A DNA stretch of 64,000 nt from Strigamia acuminata. Lineage: Eukaryota > Arthropoda > Chilopoda > Geophilomorpha > Linotaeniidae. Each line of letters starts with the position of its first letter. Within the stretch, counting starts at the first letter, position 1. Below, in pieces: positions 1 through 9,452 of this stretch. A program made the position numbers and the translations under genes. The DNA lies in contig OX442314.1 in assembly GCA_949358305.1 (NCBI GenBank), forward strand, positions 1,677,087 to 1,741,086, given 5' to 3'. Below the pieces are notes generated by a model. The model made no database searches, was not told where the DNA came from, and was given only the letters and a program-made list of their open reading frames with translations.

Positions 1-164
1 ATCTCATCGAAAAATGTCATCGGTTTAAACCCTATTTACATTTTTACACATTAAAACGTCCATTTTTGTATCTGATTTATGCTTTTCTATTTTAAAAGAT
101 TCATTTGTCACTTTATTTACATTTTTACATCGTAAGGTCGTTGGATGTTGCAGTAAGTGCATGT

Positions 165-930
165 AAGAGCAGCGACAACGACGCAACGGATCGACCGGAC
201 ATTCCGACATAATTGCCGTTGACCCCAAGCGATTGCGCGCAGGCGAAGAAAATGACGTTTTAGAGATATTTGATCGTAAATTATTTATTGCCACACTTCA
301 CAAGTATCGAACCAAATTAAAATGCATTCAATTTGTATCTAGAGAGTAACTTTGATCGTATAAACACGCTTCGAGAACTGCATCCGGATTTCGTAGTAGA
401 TCCGAATCCGATTTACGACTTGCTTGCATCGTAGAGTAAAAATGCCAACAGAAGAAACACCGTAATTGATCGGCTGATCGCCAAACGGCTGAAGGAACCC
501 AAAGAAGCGCCGTTGTACATCCTGGAGGAAAACAGACAAGTTCGAGGAGTTGCTGAACGATGTGAAGGTGATGAGCAAGTTCGTTCCGAACAAGAGCCGG
601 GAGATGATTTTCACGAGAATCCGAACCGGGTGCGCATCGTCATCAACGAGTTGGAGCCGTCTCCAGTGACGAATGAAGCCCCGAATGCCGGGAATAATGG
701 GCCGAAAGCAATCGCGTCCACTTCGACCGAAAAGAATAACAATGTGTCGGCGACGATGGAAAAAGTCAACTTGATTTTGGAGCTGTTTCCATACGCTGAT
801 CCCGAATACCTGCGATATTTTGTCAAGCAATAGTCGATTACATCGTGGCGGTCTGGTGGTCTGGTGGTTGGCGAAATCGTCCTTTTCCCAGATTGGCCGA
901 AGCCCAAAAGGCGGCGACTAAAAGGAATTT
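165..930 (+). pseudogene. RNF216-like exon 1-2 relic
   Basis: This is a decayed copy of the first two coding exons of the RNF216-like family. A weak acidic segment (SSDND, then DIPT) near 165-300 stands for exon 1. From about 345 the text follows exon 2: LHPDF, NRRNTVIDRLIAKRLK, then ENPNRVRIVINEL and MEKVNLILELFPYADPEYLR near 755-830. Stop codons interrupt it (for example TAG after LLAS near 430 and TAG at 831), and a stretch between the first and second CUE-like segments is missing. The splice donor after exon 1 (GT in the other copies) reads AT here. No RING exons follow, so it is a truncated pseudogene just upstream of gene A. Confidence 0.8.
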
Positions 931-965
931 ATAGAAAGGTTTTATAGTTATTTGCTTTATTTTGA

Positions 966-1567
966 TTGTTTTATGTGTTTTTTGTATCAAGTGCATTCAT
1001 TAACGCATAAATGGTCGTTTAAACCCGTTTAAAAGAGGTTTTGAACGAGATTTTCGGTTATTATTATTATTATTTGAGGTGAGCAATTTTGCACCAGTTA
1101 TTCTTTGTTTACGACTAAAGAAGAAGAAGAATGATACTTACGTGTGTAGTTAGGCCTGGAAACAAAAAGAAAAGCGAGGGCGAGGAAACAATGCAGGTCG
1201 CTTATTCTCGTTCCACGAATAATAATAATAATAATAATGAATATAATAACAATAATATTGCAACTAAAATAATCAAAAAGGATGAGAACGATATAGAACG
1301 ACGGTCATCTCACAACTTTTGGCTCACATTTCCAAATCTAGGCCTGAAAGCCTATTTCGGGTTCTTCTTGCAACAAATGTTTGGCCAGTGGTGGACTTTT
1401 CTTCCACTCTGTTGAAGAACTTGCTCGCATCAAATTTCCAGGTGAACATTCGAGTAATTATTGCAAAAGCCGTTCTAACTTCCCGTTTCATTTCGATCAC
1501 AGAGTGGAACAGTTATGGATATCAACAAAAAAAGCCATCTGATTACTTAATTTAAGAAAGAAAAACG
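966..1567 (+). promoter_or_regulatory. Upstream region of gene A, partly conserved
   Basis: There is no gene here. It contains an AAT/ATT trinucleotide-rich stretch (about 1,215-1,260). From about 1,300 to the ATG at 1,568 it is similar to the sequence directly upstream of gene C (40,390-40,673) and of gene D (59,606-59,880, minus strand), including CTAGGCCTGAAAGCCTATTT-like sequence. Similarity may reflect recent duplication rather than function. I see no clear TATA box next to the ATG; a 5' UTR intron is possible. Confidence 0.45.
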
Positions 1568-4500
1568 ATGAAAAAGGTTACATTTTTTAAATCCGGCGAT
1601 AGCAGCGACGATGACGACGAAGACGGAAACGATGACACCACCGACGACGATGACAACGGAGACGAGGACGGAGACGAAAACGACGACGACGACATTCCAT
1701 ACATTCCTGGGATGATCGCAGTTCCGCCCGCGCCACACGACGCAGTTGAAGAAAACAGCGACGACGACGACGACAACGACAACATAACGAATCATCCTTA
1801 CCTTCCTGGTATGATCGCCGTTACTCCCGCGCCACAGCAGAGAGTTGAAGTAAACGACATCACAGAAGTATTTCGTCCTAAATTAATCCAAACAATCAAA
1901 CAAAATAATTAAAATGGAATTAATTTGTATGTAGGATGTGAATTATATCATTAACGGGCTTCGAGTGGTTCACCCGGACTTCTTGGTGGATCGGAACGAA
2001 GTTTACGCGATGGTTGGAGCCGTGGGTCCGAATCCCAACAGAAGAAACATCGTAATCCATCAGTTGATCACCAAATGGCTGGAGCAACCCGCACAAGCGC
2101 CGTTGCACATTCCGGAAGAAAACCAACCGAACAAGTTCAACGATTTGATCAACGATGTTGAGGTCGTGAGCAGATTCGTCCCGAACAAGAGCCGGGAGGA
2201 AATCCTCGCGTATCTGGAGGCGCATCACGGGAATGCAAACCGGGTGCGCTTAGTCATCGGCGAGTTGCTCGATATGAAGGGGATGGCGCCGTCTGCAGTG
2301 ACGAATAAAGCCCCGAATTCCGGCAATAACGGGCCGGAAGCAATCGCGTCCTCTTCGACGGAAAAGAATAACAATGTGTCGGCGACGATGGAAAAAGTCA
2401 ACTTGGTTTTAGAGCTCTTTCCGGACGCTGATCCGGAATACCTGCGCACTTTTCTGGAGAGATGGAAGAACGATGTGAATTACATAAACGCGACGGTTAA
2501 CGGGTGGTTGGAAAGTCGTTCGTATCCCAAGTTGGCCGAAGCTCAAAAGGCGGCGGTCAAGCGGAAATTTGTCGAAAGGTTTTCGCGTTATTTTGTCTAT
2601 TTTATCTCGTTTTTATAGTGTTTCTATGAACAAAGCGCTTTCAATGTTGTTTTTTTCATGATTTGTCGTTGTTTATATTGATTTTTGTAATTATTTTCCA
2701 CTGAATTTGTTTTGCAGCAAGTTCAGCGTTGAGGAATTCCTGGAGATGTTCCCGGACCCGGAGAACTACTTCAAAAACAACGACCGAGTCGTGAGTGCAT
2801 CGTACCGGTTGCACGTTGAATGCTACGTCAGTAACCAGTTCCGATACGCGTACAAAGCCGACTTGACGCAAGTGATGGAGAAACACCGTTTCCACCTCAC
2901 GCCCATCATGAAAGAGATGAACGCGCTCTGGAACGTTTCCCCCACTGACGGTGAATTCATCAAACGAAAATAAAAAATTGTGACTGTGGGATGGGACGCA
3001 TGCTCACGTAAATAAAGACAAGAGAGTCCAGATTGTTGGGTTTGGTGACCTTTAATGCGCTGTCTAGTGGTTGGAGATCCCCGTCTAACTGCCCAATATT
3101 TTGGTCATAAATTACTTTTAATGATCAGTTTATTGTTGTTTTATTTACTTTATTTTAGCATTATTAGGTCTAACATTAGGCTTAATGCTACTAAATAACA
3201 ACTGGAATTAGAAAATCGCTTGTACAGAATGGGATGCGCAGTAGGAATTTAGCATCAAGATACCGGGCTTACCTCGGGGCCATTGGGCAGTGTGTGTCAG
3301 TGACACTTCATACCTTTGGGTGGCCAAACGGTCACAACATAATCAACTTACTTGATTAATTCGATTAATTACAGAACCGATAATCAAGAAAAGGAGGGAG
3401 AACTTGAGGAAAAAGAAGGTGAAGAGCCCCCTGAAAGTGATGCCGCAACAAATCGACGAACTCTTTTACAAAAAGAAGTTGTTCATCGAGATGGAAGACA
3501 GGATCATTCGTACAGTTTAAAAAGCAAAAATCGTGTCGTGTAAATACATGTCAATTCCTTTTCTAGAATACAAGAAGGACAAGGAGGCGGAACGTCTGAC
3601 TAAAATCGAAGTGGCAAAGGCAAACGACGAACTGATGGAGTGCAGTTGCTGCTTCGAGGACGAAGTGCTCATGGAGGACATGCTGCAGTGCACGGACGGG
3701 CACTTGTTCTGCAGATCGTGCATCCGGCGTAACGCCGAGGTGCAGATCGGCCAGGGCAATTACCACTTCCCGTGCCTTGACCCGTACTGCGAGCGCGAGT
3801 TCCCGCCCTTCGTCCTGCAGAGTGTTTTACCACCAAATGTGTTTTCTAACGTCGTACGCAAAATGCAGGAGGAGGAGATCCGGCGCGCCGACATCCCGGA
3901 TCTCGAGTCGTGTCCTCACTGCTCTTTCTGCGCCATCATTCCGGACGCGGACCTCAAGATCTTTCGCTGCCTCAACCCGGAATGTCTCAAAGTCACGTGC
4001 AGGTGACGTAAAAATGAAAAAAGGAATAAATAAATGCTAATTTAGTTTTGAATGAAGGTTGTGCAAGGAACCGAACCACCTCCCGCTGCGCTGCGACGAG
4101 ATTGAGCAGAAACCGGAAGTGCAGTTTCGCACCTACGTAGAGGACCAGATGACGGACGCGTTGGTGCGCACGTGTCCCAAATGCAAGCGGCCCATCGTTA
4201 AAGAACACGGCTGCAACAAAATGACGTGCACGTGCGGCCAGATCTTCTGCTACGTGTGTCGCGAGGCCATCAAGGACTACACGCATTTCGACAACGGAAG
4301 GTGAGTTAATGATTGAAATGGAATGCCAATTAATGAATTACTCCGACTTCAGGTGTCCCAAATTCTCGAACGACGCCGAAATGCATCGGCTGGAGGTGGA
4401 GCAGGGCGCCAAGAAGGCAAAGCAAGAGTACATCGAGACGCATCCGGAAGCGCAGGCGGTCGAGCTGCGCCACGACCCGACCAAAACGCCGTTCGCGGCC

Positions 4501-4968
4501 GTGCAGAAGTCCCAGCAGCAGTACGCGCAAGGCTTCATGCCCATGGTCAACGGGCGTGGCCAAATCGCCTTCCAGCGACTCATGCAGCAGCAGCAAGCCC
4601 AAGCCCAACTGATGGTCGCCGCCAACGCCAATGCCAATGCCATAATCCGACCAGTACAACCTGTGCCGAGGAATCCGCCCAGGCCTCCGCCCAGACTTCC
4701 GCCCAAGGCCTTGCCCAGGACCATGCCCATGCTCTTGCCCAGACCCCCGCCGAGGGCCCTGCCAAGGCTTCCGCTCTGGCCTCTGCTCAGGCCTCCGCCC
4801 AGGACCGTGCCCGTGCTCCCGCCCAGACCCCCACTGAGAACTCTGCTCAGGCCGGTTGCACCAGCGACACAAGCGGCGGACAACGCAGGTACTCGTCGTT
4901 TCGTTCGTGCGTCCAATTAATGACAACAATTCAATTTGACAGGCAAAAAGAACAACAGGAAGAAGTGA
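1568..4968 (+). CDS. RNF216/TRIAD3-like RBR E3 ubiquitin ligase, gene A
   Basis: Predicted exons: 1568-1867, 1935-2578, 2718-2950, 3375-3509, 3567-4002, 4058-4300, 4353-4888, 4943-4968; all phases join, giving 850 residues. Exon 1 is Asp/Glu-rich with two IPGMIAV-type motifs. Exon 2 (residues 101-315) has three CUE-like segments, the last around ELFPDADPEYLRTFLERW. Exon 3 carries the RNF216-like FLEMFPDPENYF region. Exon 5 holds RING1 (CSCCFEDE...DGHLFCRSC) and the start of IBR (CPHCSFCAIIP). Exon 6 completes IBR and has RING2 (CPKCKRPIVKEHGCNKMTCTCG); Cys635 in HGCN is the expected catalytic cysteine by analogy with human RNF216. Exon 7 is Gln- then Pro-rich, and the last exon adds GKKNNRKK. 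RBR ligases take ubiquitin from an E2 onto this cysteine before the substrate. Substrates are unknown. This is the only copy with every module open. Confidence 0.88.
2979..3336 (+). mobile_element. Solo LTR in intron 3 of gene A
   Basis: The segment starts TGTGACTG and ends GGTCACA, the inverted termini of an LTR, and lies inside the intron between exons 3 and 4. Related segments sit at the same intron position in gene C (42,105-42,459) and gene D (57,797-58,192), the last with AAAT direct repeats on both sides. Gene B has only a ~68-bp intron there. This copy lacks about 40 bp near its start that C and D keep. Confidence 0.65.
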
Positions 4969-5222
4969 AGCAACTCGTCGTCGTCGTAATTCGTTTTTCT
5001 TTGGCATCCAAGGACGTTGTGAACACAAACATTCTTCATTGTTTGTTGTTTGAAATAGATGGATTGATTGGTCGTCGTGTACAGAAACAGAAATTCTATT
5101 TTACTTCTCACTTTTATTTTCAATACATAATAAATGACTGTGAACTCGATTTGGAATTTGACTTTATGATTATTTACATGATTAGCACTTCGTATCTTAT
5201 CAATTCAATTTGATTTCTCCAG

Positions 5223-5440
5223 AAGAAGAAGAAGAAGACTTTCAGAGCGATATTTCGTCCGATGCGTGGAACTCGTGCATCGAGTCAACAGAATGCGAAT
5301 GTAGCGACGAGCAAAGTTGGTGTCGCTCGGACGAGAACGTTTCGTACGCCTCCTGTCGCGTCGACGACTCCGACTACAGCGACGCTAAATCGGACGTCTT
5401 CTACTCCGACAACGACTTTGTTCTCAATAAAATCAAATAG
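5223..5440 (+). CDS. Alternative acidic C-terminal exon of gene A
   Basis: An acceptor (TTTCTCCAG) precedes an open acidic frame reading EEEEDFQSDISSDAW and ending FVLNKIK-stop at 5440. Joining the donor after 4888 directly to 5223 keeps phase (g + aa gives Glu), so a second isoform of 914 residues is possible in which the short basic GKKNNRKK end is replaced by a ~72-residue acidic, Ser- and Cys-containing tail. A related exon exists at 12,517-12,732, out of phase with its upstream donor. In gene D the matching exon is deleted after EEEED. Transcript data would be needed to show that this isoform is used. Confidence 0.55.
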
Positions 5441-5549
5441 ACAAATGTAAAACAATAAATGGATGGACTGCTTTATTTACTAGACCTTGACTAACAAAAC
5501 AACCTGCAACTAAAGAGAAGAAATCGAGCATGTAAACAATGTAAACCTA

Positions 5550-5700
5550 CAGTGTAGGCTGCGTAGCCCAGACATAGCACCGTCCGGACAGTTTGGAGGG
5601 CCTGATTTGGTCCCGCCCAATACCCAGAAATATTAAATCTCCTCTCCCGTCCGGACATCCCCTAGACCGGACATATGTCCGGGCTACGCAGCCTACACTG
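5550..5700. mobile_element. Tc1/mariner-type MITE
   Basis: A 151-bp element has terminal inverted repeats: CAGTGTAGGCTGCGTAGCCC on the left and its near-perfect complement on the right. TA lies on both sides (5548-5549 and 5701-5702). CAGTG ends plus a TA target duplication are typical of Tc1/mariner. A paralogous empty site at about 20,150-20,165 reads AATGTAAACACATGTTAAAT without the insert. There is no coding capacity. Confidence 0.8.
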
Positions 5701-5702
5701 TA

Positions 5703-6086
5703 TGTTAAATAAAGAAAAAGTGATTACAAAATCGGTGTTTTCAAATGGATTTGTTTACTTTGTGGCTCGAGAAAGCAGCTCGGTTTTTATCTTCGACTGG
5801 AAACATGGAGGCGCATATCGTTTCTGTTGGTCGAATGGTTGCGACCGATCGATCTCCATCTAGCGGTCCATCTGCCGACGTAATTCAACTTTGTATCAAC
5901 AAACAAACACAAATCAAACACAACGGCGCTGAGTTCAGCGCGTGAAATTTCAAATTCATCTCATCGAGCAATGCAAGTTTCGCCTTTCATTTTCGAATGT
6001 CGGACGAAAAGGGCTAAGAGCTTTTCGGCTTCTGTTTAAAAAGAACACGAGATTAAATCAATAAAACCGGCGGTTTTATTAATTTA
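5703..6086 (+). repeat. Dispersed repeat R1, copy a
   Basis: This ~380-bp sequence also occurs, whole or in part, at about 7,862-8,060 (-), 20,150-20,345 (+), 21,935-22,165 (-), 25,600-25,985 (-) and 55,540-55,900 (-). It runs from TGTTAAATAAAG to a palindrome around AATAAAACCGGCGGTTTTATT. Several copies follow RNF216-like 3' ends, so it may be a downstream segment duplicated with the genes rather than a transposon. A short frame (MEAHIVSVGRMVATDRSP) is partly kept between copies but is broken in others. Confidence 0.65.
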
Positions 6087-6180
6087 ATTTGATAGCAGCA
6101 AATTGGTTCAGGTATTTCTGAGTAATTATTTAAACCTCGGATTAATTTAATAACTGGCACTTAAAATACATCCATTTCTG

Positions 6181-6830
6181 CAGTGCTCGGACGGCCACTT
6201 GTTCGGCCGGACAATTATATTACCAGTTCCCATGCCTCGACCAGTACTGCGAAAGCGACTTCCCGCCCATCGTTTTGCAGGATGTTTTACCGCCCAATGT
6301 GTTTTCTAACGTCGTACGCACGATGCAGGAGGAGGAGATCCGGCGCACCGACATTCCGGATCTCGAGTCGTGTCCTCACTGCTCGTTCTGCGCCATCATT
6401 CCGGACGCGAACCTCAAGATCTTTCGCTGCCTCAACCCAGAATGCCTCAAAGTGACGTGCAGGTGACGTAAAAAGTTAAAAAAAAAAAATGCTAATTTCG
6501 TTTGTAAATTAAGATTGTGCAAGGAACCGAACCACCTCCCGCTGCGCTGCGACGAGATCGAGCAGAAAACCGAAGTGCAGATGACGGACAACAACATGGA
6601 TGCAACTGGATGACGTACACGGGCGGCCACGTGTGTCGCGAGACCATCAAGGACTACAAGCATTTCGAGTACGGATGGTGAGTTAATGTTTGATGAGTCA
6701 CAAAAGTTAATTGATCTCATTTCAATTCACTTGTCAAGTGTCCTCAATTTCTCAACGACGATGAACCGCATCGACTGGAGGTGCAGGAGGGCGCCAAGAA
6801 GGCGAGGCAAGAAGGAACAGTGCGGACATG
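6181..6830 (+). pseudogene. RNF216-like RING1/IBR fragment
   Basis: It begins inside exon 5 (CSDGHLF), with an internal deletion, then follows FPPIVLQDVLPPNVFSNVVRTMQEEEIRRTDIPDLESCPHC-like sequence to the conserved donor at about 6465. An exon 6 relic at 6,513-6,680 keeps KEPNHLPLRCDEI but has lost most of RING2. An exon 7 start follows near 6,740-6,830 and runs into inverted family sequence. It is part of the left arm of the inverted duplication with 20.5-22.2 kb. Confidence 0.8.
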
Positions 6831-6839
6831 ACTGGAGGT

Positions 6840-7505
6840 CCGGGATGTCGGCACACTGGCTCTCCTCCCCCTGAATCTGGCGCATCGATCTCATTGCAAC
6901 TTAGCGGAAAGTGGTTTAGTTGTTTACAATCTGCACGTCACTTTGAGACATTGCGGGTTGAGGCAGCGGAAGATCTTGACGTTGGCGTCTGGCATGGTGG
7001 TGCAGACACCATTCGAGGTCCGGGATGTCGGCGCGCTGGATCTCCTCCTCCTGAATCTTGCACATGACGTTGGAGAATACCTCGGGCGGTAAAAGTAAAA
7101 CGTTCTGAACCACGATCGGTGGGAACTCGCTCTTGCAGTATAGGTCGAGGCACGGGAACTCTTACTTGTCCTGGCCGATGTGCACCTCGGCGTGGCGCCA
7201 AATATCGGTTGCGCCGAACAAGTGGCCGTCGGAGCACTGATGCATGTCTTGGATGAACAGCAACTGCACGTCATCAGTTCGTTCTTTACTCGCGCCGTTG
7301 CGATTTTTATCTGGCGCTCCGTTTCTTTGTACTTTTTAAATTCTAGAAGTGAATTAAATGTCATTACATGCCACCATTTTTGTTATTAAAAGCTACACGT
7401 GTTTGATTCAGTCTTCCATCTCATGAACAATTTCTCTCTGTAAGAGAGTTCGTCGATGTCTTGCGGCATGGTCTTCTTTTTCCTCATGGTCTCCCTCACG
7501 GATTT
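6840..7505 (-). pseudogene. RNF216-like exon 4-5 fragment, diverged subfamily
   Basis: Read on the minus strand from 7,505 this is an exon 4 relic (MRKKKTMP and DIDEL-like codons), then from about 7,345 an exon 5 relic starting FKKYKETERQIKIATA with RING1-like text and VLPPEVFSNVMCKIQEEEIQRADIPDLEW, ending near 6,930. Frameshifts are frequent. The KYKETERQIKIAT start is shared with fragments at 20.7 and 55.4 kb, which marks a second, older subfamily. Confidence 0.72.
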
Positions 7506-7781
7506 TTAAGATTTTTGTGCAGATATTAGTGATTAAATTTTAAAAACGATGATTTTCTCATAAAAATTAGCAATTTTTAGAAAAAAATCTAACAAAAAAT
7601 TAAAAATTTGCCGGGTTCGAATAAGCGCCGGGGTTCAATTAAAATAAATAAGAAAACTAAATAAATAAGGAAAAAAATTCCTAATTCAAGAAAGTGGATG
7701 TCCCTAGGCAGACCAGAGGACGCCTGCGTTGAAATGCGATTGATATTTGGATTCACTATTCCACCTTGAATCAAGTCTCAC

Positions 7782-8060
7782 CTTCTGTTCTGGAAACGCT
7801 TATAGTCGGCTACGAGCTCGTGACACACGTGGCAGAAGTGTTAACATGTTGTTGTAGCTGTGCACCTTGATGATGGGCAACCATTCGAGCAACAAGAACG
7901 AGATGCTCCGCCGTGTTTCTTTCCAGTTGGAAATAAAAACCAAACAGCTCGGACTCTACGTGAAATACAGAGCCGCAAAGTAAACAAATCAATTTTAAAA
8001 TACAAAGTTTCTAATTTTTTTATTTAACATATGTTTCCATTGTTTATTTTAATATTGCTA
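7782..8060 (-). repeat. Exon 6-end fragment plus partial R1 repeat
   Basis: On the minus strand, 7,850-7,782 encodes a remnant of the end of exon 6 (CHVCHELVADYKRFQNRR) followed by GTGAGACTTG as donor; a closely similar fragment lies at 50,578-50,632 (+). Sequence from about 7,862 to 8,060 is a partial minus-strand copy of repeat R1. Confidence 0.6.
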
Positions 8061-8087
8061 ACATTTTTAGTATGCTGGACCCCGAGA

Positions 8088-8253
8088 TTACCTGTAGTAA
8101 CCAGGTTTGTGTGGTTTTCGTGGTTTATTCGCCATTGCTAATCAAATCAAAACATGTCAGTGACCACTAATAAATACATTATTTTTGTGCAAATTATAAC
8201 TTACCCATGCACGACAGAATTACGAGAAGCAAGATGATGGCTAGATATTTCAT
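8088..8253 (-). CDS. Small secreted basic peptide, two exons
   Basis: Exons 8253-8205 and 8137-8088 (GTAAGT donor, GATTAG acceptor, phase 1) encode 32 residues. Residues 1-16 form a signal-peptide-like start (MKYLAIILLLVILSCM), and cleavage after AMA would release a 13-residue peptide, NKPRKPHKPGYYR, with about five basic residues and three prolines. A TATATAA box lies 95 bp upstream of the ATG, and AATAAA occurs about 45 bp after the stop on the minus strand. Short cationic Pro-rich secreted peptides are often antimicrobial or neuropeptide-like, but I recognise no family. CAG/GTAATC at the stop also looks like a splice donor, so the peptide could be longer if another exon exists. Expression is not shown. 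Confidence 0.6.
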
Positions 8254-8347
8254 TTTCGACGAATAAAACAAGTTGGAGAAAAAAGTTGATTGGCAGCTTG
8301 TGCAAGATCTTGTTTGCAGGATGTGACAGTCATATTTGCGACAAGGT

Positions 8348-8354
8348 TTATATA
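8348..8354 (-). promoter_or_regulatory. TATA box of the small secreted-peptide gene
   Basis: TATATAA on the minus strand lies 95 bp upstream of the ATG at 8253, leaving room for a short 5' UTR. It is in the right place and orientation for a core promoter of this gene. Confidence 0.5.
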
Positions 8355-9452
8355 GAAAGAAAGGTGTTTATATTTAATTGCTACGTATGAATGGAGTTTA
8401 ATTATGTTCATTCAATTCACTTCATGAGACACTAAATTTTTAATATTTTTTATTAATTGGAAATATGGAATGAATTGATTGCTGACTAACAGAATAAATA
8501 TTGTATAGGAAAAAGAAAAATGCAATAAAACTATATTTGACACTAGGCAAGGTTGTCTTAAATTCGAGAAAATTTCGATTTTTAGCTTCACTGCAATGCT
8601 TCGAAATAATTGCTCGTTCTAAAACTAGAAATTTCAATTTCATGTTCATGAATAAACAAACGTGAAAATAAATGACATTTGATTCATGAAATAAAAATTG
8701 TTTGAAAAGTGAACTTTTTTAGATTTGTTTTTATCTTTTTTCAATTAAATTAAAGCATTTGCAATGTGCATTCAATTTGTAGTTTTTGTCTATTTGTTGT
8801 ATTGTGTTTAGTTCAAATTGCTGTGTTCGGCTTCACTGCATGTTTGTGTAGTGACCGCCATGTTGTCTTTGGGCGCTGTACCCCCAGCGCCACCTATGTA
8901 TTTTGCATAACAGAATAAATCACTTGTTAGTCTTAAGTCCAGCTTGACTGACCTTTATTTCCGACCACCTTCTACATGATAAATAATTAGTAAATACATA
9001 CCACAAATATTGTCACTAGTCGGCGCTATTATGCACGTATAGTTTCTATGGCAACCTCCGTTTGCCCTATCTTATTGTATTTTGGTGTATCGCACTTTTT
9101 CCTTCTTCCTCGAGTCGATGCATGTTTATTACCTTTGAAAGGTTCCAAAGTGGAAGCAGAATAAGGTAAAGATAGGAGAATAGATAAATCACATTTTTTT
9201 TTTTATATTGTTGGATTATTTTTCGGGATAATAAAGTTCGGCGCAATCGTGCATCAAACGTTAGGCCTAACTCGCCTAACTGAATTCGAACCATTAGCGG
9301 CGATACCCCGACTTTCCCAACCGCGTTTTTTTCTGTTTGGGATATATACGTACCAATATTTTTTAAAACGTGTCTGAATAAATTAATCATTTTCGAACTT
9401 AATTATTATTTTTTTTTACATTTCAGACTTCATTGTCGTTGAATTAAAAAAA
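8355..9452. other. AT-rich intergenic region
   Basis: I see no gene. Around 8,850-8,985 a GC-richer stretch with CCCCCAGCGCCACC and AATAAATCACTTG looks like the end of a solo LTR, but I found no target duplication. Around 9,030-9,300 there are pieces (GTTTCTATGGCAACC and CGTTAGGCCTAACTC) that recur at about 16,580-16,640. TTTACATTTCAG ending at 9,426 could be the acceptor of a 5' UTR intron of the zinc-finger gene. Confidence 0.4.

Noticed and set aside
3352-3543. Frame reading EKEGELEEKEGEEPPESD over exon 4 of gene A
   Set aside because: It is the wrong frame; the phase needed by exons 3 and 5 gives PIIKKRRENLRKKKVKS.
4338-4916. Gly-rich frames on the minus strand opposite exon 7 of gene A
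   Set aside because: Antisense shadow of the Pro-rich coding tail; the same shadows appear opposite gene D and the 12-kb fragment.
4323-5213. Ala/Gln-rich 296-codon frame (SAQASAQ-type)
   Set aside because: It is out of frame with RING2 and IBR; the Pro-rich frame from 4353 continues the conserved protein. It arises from the GCC-rich repeat in exon 7.
8850-8990. Solo LTR near the zinc-finger gene
   Set aside because: LTR-like composition and AATAAA, but no matching ends or target duplication could be found.
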